From: Pseudomonas kielensis
GTDB lineage: Bacteria; Pseudomonadota; Gammaproteobacteria; Pseudomonadales; Pseudomonadaceae
Assembly: GCF_014236655.1 (NCBI RefSeq)
Contig: NZ_JACMYG010000022.1
Location: 38,765 to 102,764, forward strand
Direction of reading: 5' to 3'
Length of the DNA: 64,000 nt
The notes beneath the pieces were generated by a model that was not told the origin of the DNA, did not search any database, and saw nothing but the letters and a program-made list of their open reading frames with translations. This document shows, one piece after another, positions 15,954 through 25,090 of the stretch (positions are counted from its first letter, which is position 1; each line of letters starts with the position of its first letter). A program made the translations under genes and the position numbers.

Positions 15954-16577
15954 ATGCACAGCATCAAACTCTACAACTTCCCTCGCTCCGGCCACGCCCA
16001 TCGGGTGGAGCTGATGCTGTCTTTGCTGGATCTGCCCACCGAACTGATATTTGTCGATCTGGCGAAGGGTGAGCACAAGCAGCCCGATTTCCTCGCGTTG
16101 AATGCGTTTGGCCAGGTGCCGGTGATCGATGATCAAGGCGTGGTGCTGGCTGATTCCAACGCCATTTTGCTGTACCTGGCGCAAAAATATGGCCAGGGCC
16201 GTTGGCTGCCTGCCGACCCCGTGGGCGCTGCCCGGGTGCAGCGCTGGTTGTCGGTGGCAGCCGGGCCAATTGCCTATGGCCCGGCTGCCGCGCGCCTGAT
16301 CACGGTGTTTGGCGCCACCCATAACGCGCAAGAAGTGATCGCCCGTGCCCACGCACTGCTCAAGGTGATGGATCAGGAACTCGCCAGCTCCCGCTACCTG
16401 GTGGGTGACGAGCCGACCATCGCGGATGTCGCCGGCTACAGCTACATCGCCCACGCCCCGGAAGGCAATGTGGCCCTGGACGAGTACGCCAACGTGCGGG
16501 CCTGGCTGGCGCGAATCGAAGCGCTGCCGGGTTTCGTGGCCATGCCCCGCACAGTCGCCGGTCTGCAAACCGCCTGA
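15954..16577 (+). CDS. Glutathione S-transferase
   Basis: The 207-aa protein has a thioredoxin-like N-terminal half (IKLYNFPRSGHAHRVELMLS with the serine candidate, the cis-proline in FGQVPVIDD, and the glutathione gamma-Glu site ADSNAILLYLA). An all-helical C-terminal half follows with the N-capping motif PTIADVAGYSYI. It conjugates or reduces substrates with glutathione in the cytosol. GGAG precedes the ATG. It sits 31 bp upstream of the PNPOx-like gene, probably as one transcript, under the neighbouring LysR. Confidence 0.9.
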   Translation: MHSIKLYNFPRSGHAHRVELMLSLLDLPTELIFVDLAKGEHKQPDFLALNAFGQVPVIDDQGVVLADSNAILLYLAQKYGQGRWLPADPVGAARVQRWLSVAAGPIAYGPAAARLITVFGATHNAQEVIARAHALLKVMDQELASSRYLVGDEPTIADVAGYSYIAHAPEGNVALDEYANVRAWLARIEALPGFVAMPRTVAGLQTA

Positions 16578-16608
16578 AACTGCGCCAAGTGCGCAGGGGA
16601 GTTGTTTG

Positions 16609-17508
16609 ATGGACGTTTCACCCTGGCACGCAGGCGAGCGACAGTTGCAGACCCTTGTCGGCGTTGCCGAACGCATGGAAGCGTTTGGCCGCAAGGTGAT
16701 CCGCAGCGAAATGCCGGAGCAACATCGCCAGTTTTATGCTCAGTTACCCTTCGTGCTGTTCGGTGCAGTCGACGCTCAAGGTCATCCCTGGGCCAGCGTT
16801 CTCGAAGGCCCGCCCGGCTTTGCCCATTCTGCGGAGCCTGCGCGGTTGTGCCTGGACAGCCTGCCCAGTGTCGATGATCCGGCGCAGATACGGGCCGGCG
16901 CGGCGATCGGGTTACTGGGGATCGAACTGCACAGTCGTCGGCGCAACCGCCTCAATGGCCGGGTGCTGACGGTCGACGAGTCGGGGGTGAGTGTTGCGGT
17001 CGAGCAGGCCTTCGGTAATTGCCCGCAGTACATCCAGTTGCGCCAGTACGAAGCCGTGCCGCCGGCCGACCCCTCCATGCGCGTCGCGCACCACCTCGAC
17101 GCTCTGGATGACGCGGCCCGGGCGTTGATTCGCACAGCCGACACCTTCTTTGTCGCCAGTTATGTGGATGTGGATAACTCACGGGCGGTGGATGTTTCCC
17201 ATCGCGGCGGCGCGGCCGGCTTCGTTCAGGTACAGGGCAATCGCCTGACCATTCCCGACTTCGCCGGCAACCGCCACTTCAACACCTTGGGCAACCTGTT
17301 GCTCAACCCCCGAGCCGGGCTGCTGTTCATCGATTTCACCACCGGTGATGTGCTGCAGCTCAGTGGTCGTAGCGAAATCATCCTGGACGGGCCGCAAGTG
17401 GCGGCCTTCCAAGGGGCTGAACGGCTGTGGACGCTGCAGGTGGAGCAGGTCGTCCGGCGGCCGGCGGCGCTGGCTTTACGCTGGCGTCGCTCAGGCGTAG
17501 GACAGTGA
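16609..17508 (+). CDS. Pyridoxamine-phosphate-oxidase-like (split-barrel) flavoprotein
   Basis: The 299-aa protein begins MDVSPWHAGERQLQ and shows two split-barrel FMN-binding repeats. The first is around residues 35-70 (FYAQLPFVLFGAVDAQGHPW). The second is around 175-245 (DTFFVASYVDVDNSRAVDVS, then FAGNRHFNTLGNLLLNPRAG). Such two-barrel proteins are annotated as PNPOx-family but are not vitamin B6 oxidases. Some are fused to a ferredoxin domain, which is absent here. AGGGGAG precedes the ATG. Its end overlaps wbpZ, on the other strand, by 18 bases. With LysR and GST it looks like a small stress or detoxification operon. Confidence 0.8.
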   Translation: MDVSPWHAGERQLQTLVGVAERMEAFGRKVIRSEMPEQHRQFYAQLPFVLFGAVDAQGHPWASVLEGPPGFAHSAEPARLCLDSLPSVDDPAQIRAGAAIGLLGIELHSRRRNRLNGRVLTVDESGVSVAVEQAFGNCPQYIQLRQYEAVPPADPSMRVAHHLDALDDAARALIRTADTFFVASYVDVDNSRAVDVSHRGGAAGFVQVQGNRLTIPDFAGNRHFNTLGNLLLNPRAGLLFIDFTTGDVLQLSGRSEIILDGPQVAAFQGAERLWTLQVEQVVRRPAALALRWRRSGVGQ

Positions 17509-18621
17509 CTTCTCGGCCAGCACTTCCTCGTACAACGCCGCCCACTGGCGACCCATTTCTTCAGCGCTGAACAACTGCCGGTAACGAGCCTCGGCCTTGA
17601 CGCCCATGACGGCGGCCTGTTGCGGGTTATCCCACAGGGTGCGCATGGCCTGGCGCAAGGCTGGTGGATCGCTCGGTGGCACCACCAGCCCGGTTTCGCC
17701 GTGACTGTTGATGTAGCTGGTACCGGTACCGATTTCACTGGAGATCATCGGTTTGCCATACATCGCCCCTTCCAGCAGCGAAATGCCAAAGGCCTCCGAG
17801 CGCAGGTGTGAAGGAAAGACGATGGCGTAGCTCAGCTCCAGCAAGGCGGCCTTGTCCTCATCGTCGAGACGGCCGAGGAACTGGACATTGCGCAGGCCCA
17901 GTGCGGCGGCCTGCGCGTGCAGTTCAACCTCCAGCGGCCCAGCACCGACGATCACCACCGGGTAATCGACACCCTTGAGGGCCTCGAGCAGGATGTGCAG
18001 CCCTTTGTAGTAGCGCATCACCCCGACGAACAGGAAAAAGCGCTCGCCCAGGCGTTCCCGCCAACGGGCCATGCGCTCAGGGTCGGACTTGGGGTAGGCG
18101 GCTTTGTTAAGGCCATAGGGAATGACCCGGGTCTTGTCCGGGAATTTTTTCAGCACTTCACTGGTATGCAGGTAGTTCGGCGAGGCAGCGACAATCCGGT
18201 CGGCGCTGGCCAGAAACCGCGTCATCAACGGCTGGTAGAGCTTGAGCAGGAGCTTTTGCCGGATGATGTCCGAGTGGTAGGTCACCACGCTTGGTTTGTT
18301 CATGCCGCTGAGAAAATGCACTAGATCCATGAACGGCCAGGGGAAGTGATAGTTGATCACGTCAGCTTCGGCGGCCAGCTCACGAAACTGTTTGAGCACG
18401 CTGTAGGAGAACCCGGTGGAGGCGATCTGCACATCGAGTTTGGCCCGGTGCACCTGGTGCTGGCCAAACGGGATAACCGCCGGTACGGGGTTGGCGCTCA
18501 ACGTCAGCACCTGGCTCTCGATGCCATGGGCGGCGCCACTTTCACAGAGCTCGAACATCACGTGCTCGATGCCGCCGACGGTTTCCGACAAATAGGTTTT
18601 ATAGAAATGTAGGACGCGCAT
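17491..18621 (-). CDS. wbpZ: GT4 glycosyltransferase, A-band rhamnan synthesis (WbpZ-like)
   Basis: The 376-aa protein is a GT-B fold enzyme with the retaining GT4 signature SEAFGISLLEGAMYGKPMIS at about residue 275. A glycine-rich N-terminal loop (LSETVGGIEHVMFEL) is also present. In P. aeruginosa WbpZ adds the first GDP-D-rhamnose to the primer of the common (A-band) O-antigen, on the cytoplasmic face of the inner membrane. Identification rests on gene order wbpZ-wbpY-wbpX-wzt-wzm-gmd-rmd, which is that of the A-band locus. AGGAGG precedes the ATG. It is the last gene of the operon. Confidence 0.85.
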   Translation of the reverse strand: MRVLHFYKTYLSETVGGIEHVMFELCESGAAHGIESQVLTLSANPVPAVIPFGQHQVHRAKLDVQIASTGFSYSVLKQFRELAAEADVINYHFPWPFMDLVHFLSGMNKPSVVTYHSDIIRQKLLLKLYQPLMTRFLASADRIVAASPNYLHTSEVLKKFPDKTRVIPYGLNKAAYPKSDPERMARWRERLGERFFLFVGVMRYYKGLHILLEALKGVDYPVVIVGAGPLEVELHAQAAALGLRNVQFLGRLDDEDKAALLELSYAIVFPSHLRSEAFGISLLEGAMYGKPMISSEIGTGTSYINSHGETGLVVPPSDPPALRQAMRTLWDNPQQAAVMGVKAEARYRQLFSAEEMGRQWAALYEEVLAEKSLSYA

Positions 18622-19752
18622 TCAACCTCCTAAAACCTGGCGATAGGCGCGCGCGGTGAGCGTCGCGCAGCGATCCCAGGAAAAAAGCTTCGCCTGTTGC
18701 AGCCCGGCTTCTCGGCTTACCTGCCAATGCACTTGATCGTCGGCCAGCCGGCTCATGGCATCGCATAAGCCGTGCACGTCCTCGGGTTCAATATAGTTGC
18801 CCGCAGCCCCCGCGACTTCCGGCATGGCCGAGCGTCGGGTGAGGATGACCGGGGTACCACTGGCCATGGCCTCCAGCACGGGCAGGCCAAAACCTTCATA
18901 GATCGATGGAAACACCAGGGCCCGGGCACCGGCCACCAAGTGGGCGACGTCCTCATCGGGCAGGTACCCGAGCAGGCAGACATGCCCACTGGCCAGGCCC
19001 TTGCGCAGTTCATCATCGAGCTGCTGGGCCTTCCAGCCGGCCATCCCGACAATCAGCAAGGGCAAGCGCTGGCGCAGCGATTCCGGCAGCTGGGCATGGG
19101 CGCGCAGCGCCAGCCCGAGGTTCTTGCGCGGCTCCAGGGTGCCGACACACAGGAAGTAACCACGCGGCTCGACCCCGTGCGCCTGCAGTACCTGGCGCAA
19201 GTCCGCGTCGGTACGTGGGTGAAAACGCGGGGCAAACCCCAGGGGGGCGACCACGAAGCGCTCCGGCCCCAGGCCAAAATACGCTTGCGCTTCATCGGCG
19301 ATGAACTGGGAGTCGGTGAGGATCAGGCTGGCCTGTTTCACCCCCTGTTCCAGGCGTCGTTCGATTTCTTTCAAGCGTGCCGCCGGCTGGGTGGCGGGGT
19401 AGTGCACGTGCGTAAGGTCGTGCAGGGTGACGACCGTCGGCCCCTTGAATGCCAGCGGCCACAGGCTCGGCTCGTGGTACAGCTGGATATTGCCGGGGCG
19501 ACCCTGGTCGAAGCGACGTTGCTCCAGCCAGCGGCGTGCCTGATACGCTCCGGGGATCTGCCGCAGCACCGGACTCAGTCGTGAGTAACCGGGCATCGCG
19601 GCGCTCGGCAGCTGGGAGCTCCAGCCCCAGCCGTGGAATAACGACAGGCTGATGTCCGGCTCCTGGCCTAGGGCGTTGACCAGCTCCGCCAGGTAATGGC
19701 CGATGCCCGTGCGTGGCGCCTGCAGGATTCGCGCATTAAGAGCAATCTGCAT
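18622..19752 (-). CDS. wbpY: GT4 glycosyltransferase, A-band rhamnan synthesis (WbpY-like)
   Basis: The 376-aa product starts MQIALNARILQAPRTGIGHY and carries the GT4 signature YEGFGLPVLEAMASGTPVIL and the donor-binding VGTLEPRKNL. WbpY in P. aeruginosa adds alpha-1,3-D-rhamnose units of the A-band trisaccharide repeat. The start chosen (19752) overlaps wbpX by 17 bases, and its stop abuts the wbpZ ATG, so the genes are translationally coupled. Which of the three transferases makes which linkage is taken from P. aeruginosa, not shown here. Confidence 0.85.
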   Translation of the reverse strand: MQIALNARILQAPRTGIGHYLAELVNALGQEPDISLSLFHGWGWSSQLPSAAMPGYSRLSPVLRQIPGAYQARRWLEQRRFDQGRPGNIQLYHEPSLWPLAFKGPTVVTLHDLTHVHYPATQPAARLKEIERRLEQGVKQASLILTDSQFIADEAQAYFGLGPERFVVAPLGFAPRFHPRTDADLRQVLQAHGVEPRGYFLCVGTLEPRKNLGLALRAHAQLPESLRQRLPLLIVGMAGWKAQQLDDELRKGLASGHVCLLGYLPDEDVAHLVAGARALVFPSIYEGFGLPVLEAMASGTPVILTRRSAMPEVAGAAGNYIEPEDVHGLCDAMSRLADDQVHWQVSREAGLQQAKLFSWDRCATLTARAYRQVLGG

Positions 19753-21112
19753 GCTGCCTCTCAACCGTCGCCGGGGTCTTGCGCACATGGCGCAGGACGC
19801 GCTCCACCAGTTGTGCACTGGCCTCGCGCCAACCCAGCCAGCGCCACTCCTTGACGTCGCGCTCCGCCGGGAAGGTGCCGGTGGTTTCCATCTGCGTCAT
19901 CAGGTCGACCAGGGTCTGTGGTTCATCCAGGTCGAAATACGCCATGAACGGACCACCGATCTCACGGAACACCGGGATGTCACTGCCCATCGCCGGCAAG
20001 CCGCGCTGCATGGCCTCCACCAGCGGCAGGCCGAACCCTTCGACATAAGACGGGAAGACCAGCGCGGTGGCGTTGGAGTAGGCGTACTCAAGGCTCTTGT
20101 CGGTGAGCGCGTTGAACATGAACAGGCGTTGGTTGAGCTGCGGGTGCTGGCGGATCCGCTCGATCAGCGCATCGCACTTCCAACCGATGCGCCCGGCAAT
20201 GCACAGCCGTGCGCGCGAGCCTTTGGCCCAAGCCAGCTCGAAGGCATCGAGCAGGTAGGCGTGGTTCTTGCGCGGCTCGATGGTGCTGACCATCAGGTAC
20301 ACCGGGTCTTTGTTCTTGAACATCTGCTTGAGGGCCGGCTCCACCGGCAACGCGTCGTCGGTCAGGTCCAGCTCGCTGCCCAGGTGAAAGTGGTCGAACC
20401 AGCGTTGCGCCACTTGCTCGGAGCCGACGCGGCGCAGCATCTCCTCGCGCACCTGATCGCTAATGGTCGCGGAAATGGCCACGTAGCCGTCGGCGGTCTT
20501 CGCGATCCAGTCGAACCACTCGTTGAACACCCGGACCAGCCCGGCGTCGCAGAACTGCGGATGGGTCAGCGGGATCAAGTCATAGATCACCGAGACAATG
20601 CCCACGCCATCGCGCTTGAGTTGTTCGGCCAGGGGGAAAAAATCGGCGTGCCAGGAAGAGTCCAGGAGCACCAGTTGATCACCCGCCTGATGCTGCAGGG
20701 GTTGGCAGCGGGTGGGGATTTCCTGGCGTCTGAGGCAGTAATTGAGCAACCGGATCGGCACGCTCAACGCGGCAAATGCCGCCAGCCGGCAGCCGACATA
20801 CAACACTCGGCGAGCGAACCGGGATTGGCGAAACGGCGTGCGCCGCTCCAGCGTGCGGTGCATCAGCCAGAACCGGTTGGCGATCTGCTCCAGCCGTACG
20901 CGCACACCCATCAGGTCCAGCTTGGGCACCTTCAGTGGCGCCAGGCTGGTCACTTGGTACAACGCGCCCTTGAGCATCACCACGGGAATGCATTCGACCG
21001 CCGGGTTGTTTTTTGGCAGCTCGGTAATGACGTTACGCACCACGCGCTGGATCCCCGAGTTGGCTTCAGGGTGTTCGAACACATAGGTGCATTCAACCAG
21101 CAGTCGTGTCAT
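19736..21112 (-). CDS. wbpX: GT4 glycosyltransferase, A-band rhamnan synthesis (WbpX-like)
   Basis: The 458-aa product starts MTRLLVECTYVFEHPEANSG. Its extended N-terminal half holds VSVIYDLIPLTHPQFCDAGL, and the C-terminal GT4 half holds STIEPRKNHAYLLDAFELAW and YVEGFGLPLVEAMQRGLPAM. In P. aeruginosa WbpX completes the D-rhamnose repeat of common polysaccharide antigen. The ATG at 21112 overlaps the wzt stop (ATGA, 4 bases). About 80 residues longer than its neighbours, as in the known protein. Confidence 0.85.
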   Translation of the reverse strand: MTRLLVECTYVFEHPEANSGIQRVVRNVITELPKNNPAVECIPVVMLKGALYQVTSLAPLKVPKLDLMGVRVRLEQIANRFWLMHRTLERRTPFRQSRFARRVLYVGCRLAAFAALSVPIRLLNYCLRRQEIPTRCQPLQHQAGDQLVLLDSSWHADFFPLAEQLKRDGVGIVSVIYDLIPLTHPQFCDAGLVRVFNEWFDWIAKTADGYVAISATISDQVREEMLRRVGSEQVAQRWFDHFHLGSELDLTDDALPVEPALKQMFKNKDPVYLMVSTIEPRKNHAYLLDAFELAWAKGSRARLCIAGRIGWKCDALIERIRQHPQLNQRLFMFNALTDKSLEYAYSNATALVFPSYVEGFGLPLVEAMQRGLPAMGSDIPVFREIGGPFMAYFDLDEPQTLVDLMTQMETTGTFPAERDVKEWRWLGWREASAQLVERVLRHVRKTPATVERQHADCS

Positions 21113-22374
21113 GGGGCGATCTCCGGCGCCTGCGGTTGTCCCGAGGTTTCTGATGAGCGGGTGATGCTGGTTTGTGCCTCCAGCCACGAGCAACCGACAA
21201 AGTCTTCCTGACGGTTGTTGATCACATGGAACACCAGGCCGTAATCGCGCCATTCGAAGTTGCGGTCCAGGTGCGAGTCCAGGCGCGACAGGCTCAGGGC
21301 CACGGAATAGTTGCCCTTGCCCAAGCGCATGGGGAACGCAAAGCGGTAAGTCACCCGTTCGCCGGCGTGCAAGTCCGTCAGGGCCTGGTCGAGGCGGTGG
21401 GTGTTGATGCCGTATATCGCCTGGCCGAGGCGGTCCTTGATCATGAAGCCCAGGACTAGGCGCTCGATGTCCTGGCGCACATCCACCTGCACCTCCAGCA
21501 CCATGGGCTGGCCGACTTCGGCGACTTCCACCGAGCGCTGGCGCTGATCCAGCAGGCGCACGCTGTGGATGGTCGCTTCACCGGTTCCGGAAATGGTTTG
21601 CACCTGGCCGTTGGCGAGCATCTCCTGGCGCACGATCTGGCCTTCGCGTTCGGCGAGCATGGCGTTGTAGTAGTCCATGACTTCTTCCGGCTTGCCGTGC
21701 ATGGCCATGCGGCCCTTCTCCAGGAGGATCGCGGTGTCGCAGATCGACTGGATGGCCGAGCGGTCGTGGGACACGATCAGCAACGTGGTGCCGGCGCGGC
21801 GGAAGCTGCGGATGCGTTCGAAGCTCTTGTGCTGGAAGTAGGCATCACCCACCGACAGCGCCTCATCGACGATCAGGATGTCGGGTCGGCGCGCGGTGGC
21901 GACACTGAACGCCAGGCGCATCTGCATGCCACTGGAATAGGTGCGCACGGGCTGATCGATGGCCTCGCCGATCTCGGCGAAACCTTCGATTTCCGGCATC
22001 AGCGCCTCGATTTCCTCGACCTGCATGCCCAGCAACTGACCCGCCATGAAGGCGTTCTGCCGACCGGTAAAGTCCGGGTGGAAACCCATGCCCAACTCCA
22101 GCAGGGCCGCCACGCGGCCTTGCAGGTGAATCTGGCCACAGGTGGGCTGGGTGGTACCGGTGATCATTTTCAGCAGGGTACTTTTGCCGGCGCCGTTGAC
22201 CCCGACAATGCCCACCGCTTCACCGGCCGGGATTTCGAAGTCGACGCCTTGCAGCACCCAGTGCTGTTCATGGCGAGGTCGGGAGAAGGGCACCAGCCAT
22301 TCAATCAGCCGGCTCCAGCGGTTCGGGTATTGTTTGTAGGCCTTGCCCAGGCCCGTGACGCGTATGGTTCCCAT
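21109..22374 (-). CDS. wzt: Wzt, ABC-transporter ATPase for A-band O-polysaccharide, with C-terminal glycan-binding domain
   Basis: The 421-aa protein has an ABC domain at residues 1-240: Walker A VGVNGAGKST, signature region TYSSGMQMRLAFS, Walker B DILIVDEALSVGDAY. A C-terminal domain (about 265-400) is the Wzt carbohydrate-binding beta-sandwich, which recognises the finished, capped polymer before export. It works with Wzm to move the undecaprenyl-linked rhamnan across the inner membrane. It overlaps wzm by one base and wbpX by four. The presence of the extra domain implies that chain ends are chemically capped, which fits the methyltransferases at 28433 and 30483. Confidence 0.92.
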   Translation of the reverse strand: MGTIRVTGLGKAYKQYPNRWSRLIEWLVPFSRPRHEQHWVLQGVDFEIPAGEAVGIVGVNGAGKSTLLKMITGTTQPTCGQIHLQGRVAALLELGMGFHPDFTGRQNAFMAGQLLGMQVEEIEALMPEIEGFAEIGEAIDQPVRTYSSGMQMRLAFSVATARRPDILIVDEALSVGDAYFQHKSFERIRSFRRAGTTLLIVSHDRSAIQSICDTAILLEKGRMAMHGKPEEVMDYYNAMLAEREGQIVRQEMLANGQVQTISGTGEATIHSVRLLDQRQRSVEVAEVGQPMVLEVQVDVRQDIERLVLGFMIKDRLGQAIYGINTHRLDQALTDLHAGERVTYRFAFPMRLGKGNYSVALSLSRLDSHLDRNFEWRDYGLVFHVINNRQEDFVGCSWLEAQTSITRSSETSGQPQAPEIAP

Positions 22375-23171
22375 CAGAGCTCATCCACCATTTCACCGAC
22401 ACGCTGGCGGAAAAGCCGCAGCCCCATCACACAGAACAGCAGGCCGATCACCAGCACGGGGGTCAGCGAATTCCAGTCCGGCCACTGGTTGTAGAGAAAC
22501 ACGTTCTGGTAGCTGTGCATCAAGGCCGTCAGCGGGTTGAGCGCCAGGACGCGCTGGATACCCTCGGGCAGGATCGACATCGGGTAGACGATGGGCGTCA
22601 GCCAGAACCAGAACTGCAGGAGGATGCCGAAGAATTGCCCGACATCCCGGAAGAACACGTTCAGCACGCCCAGAATCATCCCCAACCCGGCCGAGAACAT
22701 CACTTGCAGGGCCAGCAACGGCACCAGCGCCAGCAATGCCATGCCGGGCAAGCGCCCGGTGATCAGCAAAAAGCCGAGGAACAGGCCGAGAATGATCGCG
22801 AAGTTGATCCCGGCGTTGAGCAGCACAATCACCGGCAGGCAAATCCTGGGGAAGCTGATCTTCTTCAGCAGGTTGGCGTTTTCCAGGAACATGCTCTGGC
22901 TGCGCAGGGTGATCTCGGAGAACAGCCCCCAGGTCAGCAGGCCGGCGCACAGGTACACGCTATAGGCCAGCCCATCCTCCACGCCCGGCAACCGGGCGCG
23001 CATGATCTGGGAGAAGATCACCGTGTACACCACGATCATCGACAGCGGGTTGAGCACGGTCCACAAGGCACCGAACAGGGAGTTGCGATAACGCGACTGG
23101 AACTCGCGTTTGACACTGCCGAGGATGAAACCCCGGTAGCTGCGCAGCGAGCGGTAGAGGTTGAGGAGCAT
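22374..23171 (-). CDS. wzm: Wzm, ABC-2-type permease for A-band O-polysaccharide
   Basis: The 265-aa membrane protein has a cytoplasmic amphipathic N-terminus (FILGSVKREFQSRYRNSLFG) and about six helices. It shows the ABC-2 signature segment (NVFFRDVGQFFGILLQFWFW). It forms the channel partner of Wzt. GAGG precedes the ATG. In P. aeruginosa wbpW lies between wzm and gmd; here only 36 bases separate them, so wbpW is absent. Confidence 0.92.
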   Translation of the reverse strand: MLLNLYRSLRSYRGFILGSVKREFQSRYRNSLFGALWTVLNPLSMIVVYTVIFSQIMRARLPGVEDGLAYSVYLCAGLLTWGLFSEITLRSQSMFLENANLLKKISFPRICLPVIVLLNAGINFAIILGLFLGFLLITGRLPGMALLALVPLLALQVMFSAGLGMILGVLNVFFRDVGQFFGILLQFWFWLTPIVYPMSILPEGIQRVLALNPLTALMHSYQNVFLYNQWPDWNSLTPVLVIGLLFCVMGLRLFRQRVGEMVDEL

Positions 23172-23207
23172 TCAGACTGTCCTGCCGTACTGATCTTCGA
23201 ACATGAC

Positions 23208-24179
23208 CTACTCCTTGGCGACGCGTTTCATGTCCGCTTCCATCATCATGCGGATCAGGGTCTGCAAATCGGTTTTTGGTTTCCAGCCCAGCACCCGTTG
23301 CGCCTTGGCCGGGTTGCCGAGCAACACGTCGACTTCGGCCGGGCGGAAAAACGCCGGGTCGATCTTCACGAAGTCGCGGTAGTTGAGGCCCACATGATCG
23401 AAGGCGATCTGGCACATCTCGCGCACGGTGGTGGTAACGCCCGTGGCCACCACGAAGTCGTCGGCCTGGTCCTGTTGCAGCATCAGCCACATGGCTTCGA
23501 CATAGTCACCGGCAAAACCCCAATCGCGCTTGGCGTCGATGTTGCCCAGGCGCAGTTCCTGCTGTTTGCCCTGCTTGATGCGGGCGGCGGCGTCGGTGAC
23601 CTTGCGGGTTACGAACTCGATCCCGCGCAGTGGCGATTCGTGGTTGAACAGGATGCCGCTGCTGGCATGCAGGTTGAAGCTTTCGCGGTAGTTGACCGTG
23701 ATCCAGTGGCCGTAGAGCTTGGCCACGCCGTAGGGGCTGCGTGGATAGAACGGGGTGTTTTCGTCCTGCTGCTCGGCCTGGATCAAGCCAAACATCTCGC
23801 TGGTCGAGGCCTGGTAGAAACGGGTGTGTGGACTGAACTGACGGATCGCTTCAAGCAGGTGGGTCACGCCCAGGCCGTCGACAATCCCGGTGGTCACGGG
23901 TTGATCCCAGGACGCCGCGACAAAACTTTGCGCCGCCAGGTTGTACACCTCATCCGGTGCGGACTTGATTACCGCGCGCTGCACCGAGCAGGCGTCGGCC
24001 ATGTCACCGTCCAGGTAATGGATATCACTTTCGACTCCCATTTCCCGCAGCCGCCAGCGCGAATCGCTGCTGCGCCGTGCAACCAGTCCGTGGACGCGAT
24101 ATCCCTTGTCGAGCAACAGTTTGGCCAGATAGGCGCCATCCTGGCCGGTGATCCCTGTGATCAGTGCACTTTTTGTCAT
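23208..24179 (-). CDS. gmd: GDP-mannose 4,6-dehydratase
   Basis: The 323-aa short-chain dehydrogenase starts MTKSALITGITGQDGAYLAK, with the NADP-binding GxxGxxG. It has catalytic YGVAKLYGH (YxxxK) and the family segments YQASTSEMFGLIQ and KRDWGFAGDYVEAMW. It converts GDP-D-mannose to GDP-4-keto-6-deoxy-mannose, the first step to GDP-D-rhamnose. Four-base overlap with rmd upstream. Full-length for the bacterial A-band type. Confidence 0.93.
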   Translation of the reverse strand: MTKSALITGITGQDGAYLAKLLLDKGYRVHGLVARRSSDSRWRLREMGVESDIHYLDGDMADACSVQRAVIKSAPDEVYNLAAQSFVAASWDQPVTTGIVDGLGVTHLLEAIRQFSPHTRFYQASTSEMFGLIQAEQQDENTPFYPRSPYGVAKLYGHWITVNYRESFNLHASSGILFNHESPLRGIEFVTRKVTDAAARIKQGKQQELRLGNIDAKRDWGFAGDYVEAMWLMLQQDQADDFVVATGVTTTVREMCQIAFDHVGLNYRDFVKIDPAFFRPAEVDVLLGNPAKAQRVLGWKPKTDLQTLIRMMMEADMKRVAKE

Positions 24180-25090
24180 TCTTGTCGTACCCGTGACTCC
24201 CAGTCGGACAGGATCGCCCGCAAGGATTGTTGTGTTGTAAGTTCAGGCGCCCATCCGGTGGTCTGGTGCAACCGGGCATGGCTCCCGCAGACGCGACGCT
24301 GCTCCGCACGGCGCAGGCGCGCGGGGTCTTGAATCAGTTGCACGTGGACCTGGGCCAGATCCGCCAATTGCTCGATCAGGCCGCGTACGCTCTGCTCGAC
24401 GCCGGAGCAGATGTTGTACACCTGCCCAGGCTCCCCCTTCTCCAGCAAGGCCAGGTAGGCCGACACCACGTCCGCGACGTCGAGGAAGTCGCGTGTCACA
24501 TCGATATCGCCGACCTGCAGTTGTGCCGGTTGCAGGCCTTGTTTGATCCGGCAGATCTGCCGGGCGGCGCTGGCGACGACAAAACTGTCCATTTGCCCGG
24601 GGCCAATGTGGTTGAACGGGCGCGCGACCAGCACCGGCCAGCCCTCGGTCATGCCCCATTGCAGGCACAACAATTCCGCCGAGAGCTTGCTCACGGCATA
24701 GGGGTTGCGCGGGCAGGGTGGCTGGTGTTCGTCGATGGGCAAGGCGCTTTCGCTGACCTGGCCGTACACATCGCCCGAACTGACATACAGGAAGGTGCCG
24801 CTGAAGCCGCGGGCCTTGAGTGCTTGCAACAGGTGGAGAGTGCCCAGCAGGTTGACCTGAAAGGTATTGGCCGGGTCACGGAAGGCTTCGGGAACGAAGG
24901 TTTGCCCCGCCAGGTGGATCACCGCATCGGGCAGTTCCGGCCATAGGCCTTCGAGGCTTTTTGGCTCGCGCAGGTCGTAGCCCGGGGCAACAGGCAGCAA
25001 TTGCCACTGCGAGTCGACAGCGTTCAGGCGTGATTGGATATGACGGCCGACGAAACCATTCAGGCCTGTAACGAACAGACGCTTTTTCAA
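24176..25090 (-). CDS. rmd: GDP-6-deoxy-D-mannose reductase (Rmd)
   Basis: The 304-aa protein begins, from a TTG at 25090 with GAGGGGC upstream, KKRLFVTGLNGFVGRH, an NAD(P)-binding motif at the very N-terminus as in the known 304-aa Rmd. The catalytic YAVSKLSAE follows at about 135. It reduces the 4-keto sugar from Gmd to GDP-D-rhamnose. It is the first gene of the minus-strand A-band operon, so the promoter lies in 25091-25400. An ATG further upstream (25174) would add 28 residues without homology. Confidence 0.9.
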   Translation of the reverse strand: MKKRLFVTGLNGFVGRHIQSRLNAVDSQWQLLPVAPGYDLREPKSLEGLWPELPDAVIHLAGQTFVPEAFRDPANTFQVNLLGTLHLLQALKARGFSGTFLYVSSGDVYGQVSESALPIDEHQPPCPRNPYAVSKLSAELLCLQWGMTEGWPVLVARPFNHIGPGQMDSFVVASAARQICRIKQGLQPAQLQVGDIDVTRDFLDVADVVSAYLALLEKGEPGQVYNICSGVEQSVRGLIEQLADLAQVHVQLIQDPARLRRAEQRRVCGSHARLHQTTGWAPELTTQQSLRAILSDWESRVRQE

